DNA of 64,000 nt from Streptomyces sp. SID3212. Lineage in GTDB: Bacteria > Actinomycetota > Actinomycetes > Streptomycetales > Streptomycetaceae. The translations under genes were made by a program, and so were the position numbers. Positions 60,591-64,000 of this stretch are shown here, piece by piece. The DNA lies in NCBI RefSeq assembly GCF_009865405.1, contig NZ_WWJY01000246.1, forward strand, positions 1 through 64,000, written 5' to 3'. The notes beneath the pieces were generated by a model. The model did no database searches. It had not been told where the DNA came from and saw only the letters and a list, made by a program, of their open reading frames with translations. Position 1 is the stretch's first letter; every line of letters begins with the position of its first letter.

Positions 60591-61469
60591 ATGAGTACGA
60601 CTTCCTCTGACGCCTCTTCCGCTCCGCGGCCGGAGGAACCCCTGCTCGCGCTGGCCTCCCTGCCGGGCGTCCCCGACGCGGTGGATTCGGTTCGCAGGGC
60701 GGTGGATCGCGTCTACGGCCACCGGGTGATGCGCCGCCGGAGCAACGAGGTCACCTCGGAGGCGACCCTGCGCGCGGCGCGGGGTTCCGCCGCGCTGTCC
60801 GGCGCCGACTGGGCGCTGGAAGAGGTGCGCAGGCGCAACGACTTCGGCGCCGACGACGAGGCCCGAACGGTCGGCGCCGCACTGCGGCTGACCGCCGAGG
60901 CCGGCCAACTCCTCTCCATCTGGGACCAGTCACCGGTACGGGTGCTGGCCCGGCTGCATCTGGTGGCGGCGGGCGGCGCGGGCCCCGCCGACAGCACGGT
61001 CGGACGGCCCCGGCTGGCCGGCGAACGGGTGACGGAGACGCCCGGCGTCGATGTCGCGGGACCGCTCACCGAGGCGCCGCTGCCCGGCGCCGACGAGGTG
61101 GCGGGGCGGTTGGAGGGGTTGTCGGCCCTGGTCGTGGCGGGGAGTTCGGCGCCGGCGCTGGTGACGGCGGCGGTGGTGCACGGCGAACTGCTGGCGCTAC
61201 GCCCGTTCGGTTCGTACAACGGCCTCGTCGCCCGCGCCGCCGAACGCATCGTGCTGACCGGCAGCGGTCTTGACCCCAAGTCGGTCTGCCCGGCGGAGGT
61301 GGGCCACGCCGAGCTGGGCCGCGCCGCGTACGCCGCCGCCTTCGCCGGCTATCTGTCGGGCACCCCGGACGGGATGGTCATGTGGATCGCGCATTGCGGC
61401 CGCGCGATCGAACTGGGAGTGAGGGAGTCCACGGCGGTATGCGAGGCCCTCCAGCGCGGAGCGGCCTGA
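60591..61469 (+). CDS. Fic-like protein with degenerate active-site motif
   Basis: A 292-residue helical protein. RRSNEVTSEATLRAARGSAA and ALVTAAVVHGELLALRPFGS followed by YNGLVARAAERIVL match the Fic arrangement, but the motif HxFx(D/E)GNGRxxR reads LRPFGSYNGLVAR: the catalytic histidine is arginine and the acidic/GN/R positions are changed. It would not be expected to transfer AMP. The ATG at 60591 sits 14 bases after a TAGCCT box. A scaffolding or regulatory role is possible. I cannot rule out convergent similarity. Confidence 0.65.
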   Translation: MSTTSSDASSAPRPEEPLLALASLPGVPDAVDSVRRAVDRVYGHRVMRRRSNEVTSEATLRAARGSAALSGADWALEEVRRRNDFGADDEARTVGAALRLTAEAGQLLSIWDQSPVRVLARLHLVAAGGAGPADSTVGRPRLAGERVTETPGVDVAGPLTEAPLPGADEVAGRLEGLSALVVAGSSAPALVTAAVVHGELLALRPFGSYNGLVARAAERIVLTGSGLDPKSVCPAEVGHAELGRAAYAAAFAGYLSGTPDGMVMWIAHCGRAIELGVRESTAVCEALQRGAA

Positions 61470-62094
61470 ACCCACCACTTCTGTACGCCTCACGACATCT
61501 CACGACGTCTCGCGACGCCTCACGCTTGGAACGCGGCCGTTTGAACCGGTCGCGCGTGGAGCCTGTCGCGCCCCTGAATTTGCCACGCGTTTATTACGAA
61601 CGACGGCTCGGCCCGCATTCCTCTCGTCCGGGCGGGCCGGACAGAATTGTGGCGGCATCAGTTTCGATGCCGCCGCCAACACGTCCGCCGAGTTACCAAG
61701 CGTCCTCGAAGTAGTGCCCATCAGGTCGGGAACTTCGCCCGTCACCTGGTGCGGCTGGCCCGTAATCGACGGGTCGACGTCGCGTGGGTACTCGACTTCC
61801 GTGCTTCGGTCCGTGGGGCCTCTAGCGTTTCTCAGGTGATCCTCTCGGATGTCCTTGGTCTCGCGGGCCGTTGATTCCTTTGTACTCCTGTCCCCAAGGA
61901 TGCGAAACCCCCGGCCCGACTTCTTTACTTTCACGTTCAAACAGGTGCGAATCGGGCGCCCGGCGATTATGAAACGGGCAGCGGACGGGGACGAAACGGG
62001 CGGCGGGTGGTGATCGGGAAACGGGCGGTCGTCGGACGGGGGAAAGCCGTCGCGGCGGTCGCGGCGGTCGCAGTGGTCGTGGTGGTCACGGCGG
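61470..62094. other. Long intergenic stretch without a supported gene
   Basis: About 625 bases between convergent genes. It is noticeably less GC-rich than its surroundings (61570-61960), and open frames have no start signal or protein-like composition. It could hold a small RNA or 3' regulatory elements; I see none I can define. Confidence 0.5.
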
Positions 62095-62931
62095 TCATAC
62101 GGGCGCCGTCGTGCGGCGGCGGCTCGCGTACCAGACGAGCCCCGCCGTGGCCGCCGCCGCACCCACGGCCGCCGCGGCCACCAACGCCGGGCGCGCCGGC
62201 ATCGACAGGGCGGGCAGCCGCCGCTTCAACCGAACAGGCCTGCTGAAGACCAGGATCGGCCAGTCGCGCGCGATCGCCTCCCTTCGCAGCGCGCGGTCCG
62301 GGTTGACCGCGTACGGATGGCCGACGGACGACAGCATCGGGACGTCCGTGATGGAGTCGCTGTACGCGTAGCAGCGCGACAGGTCGTAACCCTCGGACTC
62401 GGCGAGCGCCTTGACCGCCTCGGCCTTGGTCGGCCCGTACGCGTAGTACTCCACCTCGCCGGTGAAGCACCCGTCGGTGCCGACGGCCATCCGGGTCGCC
62501 ACCACCCGGTCCGCGCCCAGGAGTTCGCCGATCGGCTCGACCACCTCCGCGCCCGAGGTGGAGACGATCACCACGTCCCGGCCGGCGGTGTGGTGGTCCT
62601 CGATGAGGGATGCCGCTTCGTCGTAGATGATCGGGTCGATGAGATCGTGCAGGGTCTCCGCGACGATCTCCTTGACCTGTGAGACGTTCCAGCCTTTGCA
62701 GAGCGCGGAGAGGTACTCGCGCATCCGCTCCATCTGGTCGTGATCGGCGCCTCCGGCGAGGAAGACGAACTGCGCGTAAGCGGTCCGTAGTACCGCCCGG
62801 CGGTTGATCAGACCGCCTTGGTAGAAGGGCTTGCTGAAGGTCAACGTCGATGACTTCGCAATGACCGTCTTGTCCAGGTCAAAGAAGGCAGCTGTGCGCG
62901 GCAAGGAGCGGATTTCCACGAGGGTGAGCAT
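62095..62931 (-). CDS. HAD-IB family phosphatase with C-terminal membrane anchor
   Basis: A 278-residue protein of the HAD-IB group. Motif I AAFFDLDKTVI (DxDxT), motif II VIVSTSGAEVV, the lysine in PTKAEAVKAL, and motif IV AYSDSITDVPML are all present. The last 35 residues include a hydrophobic helix (PALVAAAAVGAAAATAGLVW) and a basic tail, consistent with a membrane-tethered phosphatase. It may act on phospholipid or phosphoserine. ATG 62931; the gene is divergent from the Ssd-like gene, with a 520-bp gap between them. Confidence 0.92.
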   Translation of the reverse strand: MLTLVEIRSLPRTAAFFDLDKTVIAKSSTLTFSKPFYQGGLINRRAVLRTAYAQFVFLAGGADHDQMERMREYLSALCKGWNVSQVKEIVAETLHDLIDPIIYDEAASLIEDHHTAGRDVVIVSTSGAEVVEPIGELLGADRVVATRMAVGTDGCFTGEVEYYAYGPTKAEAVKALAESEGYDLSRCYAYSDSITDVPMLSSVGHPYAVNPDRALRREAIARDWPILVFSRPVRLKRRLPALSMPARPALVAAAAVGAAAATAGLVWYASRRRTTAPV

Positions 62932-63066
62932 ATGCGCCCACCATTCGGCGTAAGGTCCGGCGCGTGGGTTTGCCTGAGAAGGCCGTCGGGTACACCATGG
63001 AAGTCACGGATCGTTCGCGACCGTGCTAACCCGGCCCGACTCCTCCCCCCCCGAGTCTGGCTGTGG

Positions 63067-63101
63067 GGACGACCCCCGCTCTCCCCCCCGGCGGGGGTCG
63101 T
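63067..63101 (+). terminator. Strong hairpin with T-run in a divergent intergenic region
   Basis: Arms GACGACCCCCG (63067-63077) and CGGGGGTCGTC (63091-63101) pair perfectly across a 13-base C-rich loop, and GTTTTTGT follows about 15 bases later. It lies between two divergent genes, where no protein gene needs a terminator, so it may end a short untranslated RNA or be an attenuator in the leader of the next gene. Confidence 0.55.
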
Positions 63102-63452
63102 CGCATGTCCGGACGCGTTTTTGTCTCTCGAATCCCGTTGTCCCCCCTCTGCTGACCTCGCTCGATCTCTGTCTGCGGTGCGTGTGCGGCGGCGTGTTTC
63201 CATTCATACCCCTCACTCTGCGTAGCCGACGCGCTCCGCTCCGGAAGTCACCGGTATGAGCGAGCGGGATATTCACAACCTGTGAGTTGTCCACAGTTTT
63301 CGAGCAAGATCCACAAGATTTCCTCTTCCCCTGCACGGTGATTCCGACCGCGAAGTTCGCGGAAGCCGGAATCACGGATACCGGATGCCTGCGGGACCGC
63401 TGAGAAGCGCTCGCAGATCCCGGATCGAGGCAGAGATGAGGGGGCGGAGATC

Positions 63453-64000
63453 GTGGCGGGATCCATGACATCCGATCGGGCACAGGTCGCCGGAGGGCGA
63501 CGGGCGGGACCGCTGATCGTGACGGAGGACGCGGATCTGCTCGACGACCTGCTGCGGCTGTGTGCGGCGGCGGGCGCGGAGCCGCAGGTGCACCACGGGG
63601 TGCCGGAGGCGAAGGGGTGCTGGGAGGACGCGCCCATGGTCCTGGTCGGGGACGACGCGGCGGCGCGCTGCCGCGGTGCCACCCGCAGGAGGGGGGTGAT
63701 GCTGGTGGGACGTGATCAGGACGATCCGGATGTGTGGCGGCGGGCGGTGGAGATCGGCGCCGACTGTGTCCTGCGGCTTCCCGACGCGGAAGGCTGGCTG
63801 GTCGACCGGATCGCGGACGCGGCGGAGGGCGTGGGCCGTCAGGCGCTCACGGTCGGCGTGATCGGCGGGCGCGGCGGCGCGGGGGCCTCGACCCTGGCAT
63901 GCGCCCTGGCCGTCACCGCGGCCCGGGCCGGCCGGCGCACGATGCTCATCGACGGCGATCCGCTGGGCGGCGGGCTCGACGTGCTGCTCGGCGGTGAGCA
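63453..64000 (+). CDS. ssd: Ssd/CpaE-like septum-site ATPase (C-terminus outside window)
   Basis: The first 182 codons of a protein from the MinD/CpaE group. Residues of about 17-120 form a receiver-like domain (GPLIVTEDADLLDDLLRLCA). Then comes the P-loop region VGVIGGRGGAGASTLACALA, where the Walker lysines are replaced as in CpaE-type proteins. The frame runs off the right edge. GTG 63453 has GAGGGGG about 8 bases upstream; ATG 63465 is an alternative. In Streptomyces and mycobacteria Ssd genes precede a tad-pilus-like cluster, so more such genes are expected to the right. Confidence 0.85.
   Translation, partial: MAGSMTSDRAQVAGGRRAGPLIVTEDADLLDDLLRLCAAAGAEPQVHHGVPEAKGCWEDAPMVLVGDDAAARCRGATRRRGVMLVGRDQDDPDVWRRAVEIGADCVLRLPDAEGWLVDRIADAAEGVGRQALTVGVIGGRGGAGASTLACALAVTAARAGRRTMLIDGDPLGGGLDVLLGGE

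Noticed and set aside
1-64000. CRISPR arrays, rRNA operon or insertion sequences
   Set aside because: No regularly spaced repeats, no rRNA sequence and no transposase gene were seen anywhere in the window.

Overview
The window is chromosomal DNA from a Streptomyces-type actinomycete. The GC content is very high, many starts are GTG, and it carries the development gene wblA (WhiB-like), crp, a CpaE-like Ssd gene and rare TTA codons confined to an accessory region. From memory, the order wblA / class A PBP / two ArsA-like ATPases / RidA / MBL / crp / nth / MarP / nhaA / acsA / Ssd matches the S. coelicolor core-chromosome block around SCO3557-SCO3580.

Left flank (1-6.6 kb): an S9 peptidase cut by the window edge, a hemerythrin-like protein, an ABC half-transporter and a translationally coupled pair of uncharacterised genes, the first broken by an amber codon. 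Then come the C-terminal remnant of a phage-type integrase and a perfect 38-bp palindrome.

Island (6,604-35,349, about 28.7 kb): bounded by a 43-bp perfect direct repeat that is the 3' end of an intact tRNA-Pro(CGG) gene at the right end. Near-identical 18-bp repeats lie just inside each end and look like integrase arm sites. From left to right the island carries: a DUF3800 protein; a type I restriction-modification system (hsdM-hsdS-hsdR); a NUDIX gene and an XRE/TPR regulator facing an HATPase protein; and a same-strand run of biosynthetic-looking genes. These encode a radical-SAM-like protein, a phosphoketolase-like enzyme, an enolase-superfamily protein, a small unknown protein, a HAD protein, a methyltransferase, a creatininase-like amidohydrolase, a PhyH dioxygenase, a YrdC/Sua5 protein, a CYTH protein, a small Cys protein, an isochorismatase-like hydrolase and an FAD oxidoreductase. 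A nucleotidyltransferase and decayed mobility genes follow. The relaxase has an in-frame TGA, the integrase has lost its N-terminus, and a plasmid-type HTH protein has lost its N-terminus at the same junction. The island therefore looks integrated and probably no longer self-mobile.

The most interesting content is the block at about 14.9-28.7 kb. I do not recognise this combination as any characterised pathway. At least five of its genes, two of them regulatory, contain TTA codons, which suggests bldA-dependent, development-linked expression. This points to an undescribed small-molecule pathway on a resident island protected by its own restriction system.

Right flank (35.4-64 kb): conserved core genes. 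They are a metallophosphoesterase, a YqeY protein, a class A PBP, wblA, two ArsA-like ATPases, a DUF4177 small protein, RidA, a NUDIX protein, an MBL-fold hydrolase, crp, nth, a CoA-type NUDIX protein, a MarP-like protease, an alpha/beta hydrolase, a holin-family protein, nhaA, acsA, a SulP-carbonic anhydrase fusion, a NodB-like lipoprotein, a MinD/CooC ATPase, a degenerate Fic-like protein, a HAD-IB phosphatase and the start of an Ssd/CpaE-like ATPase.
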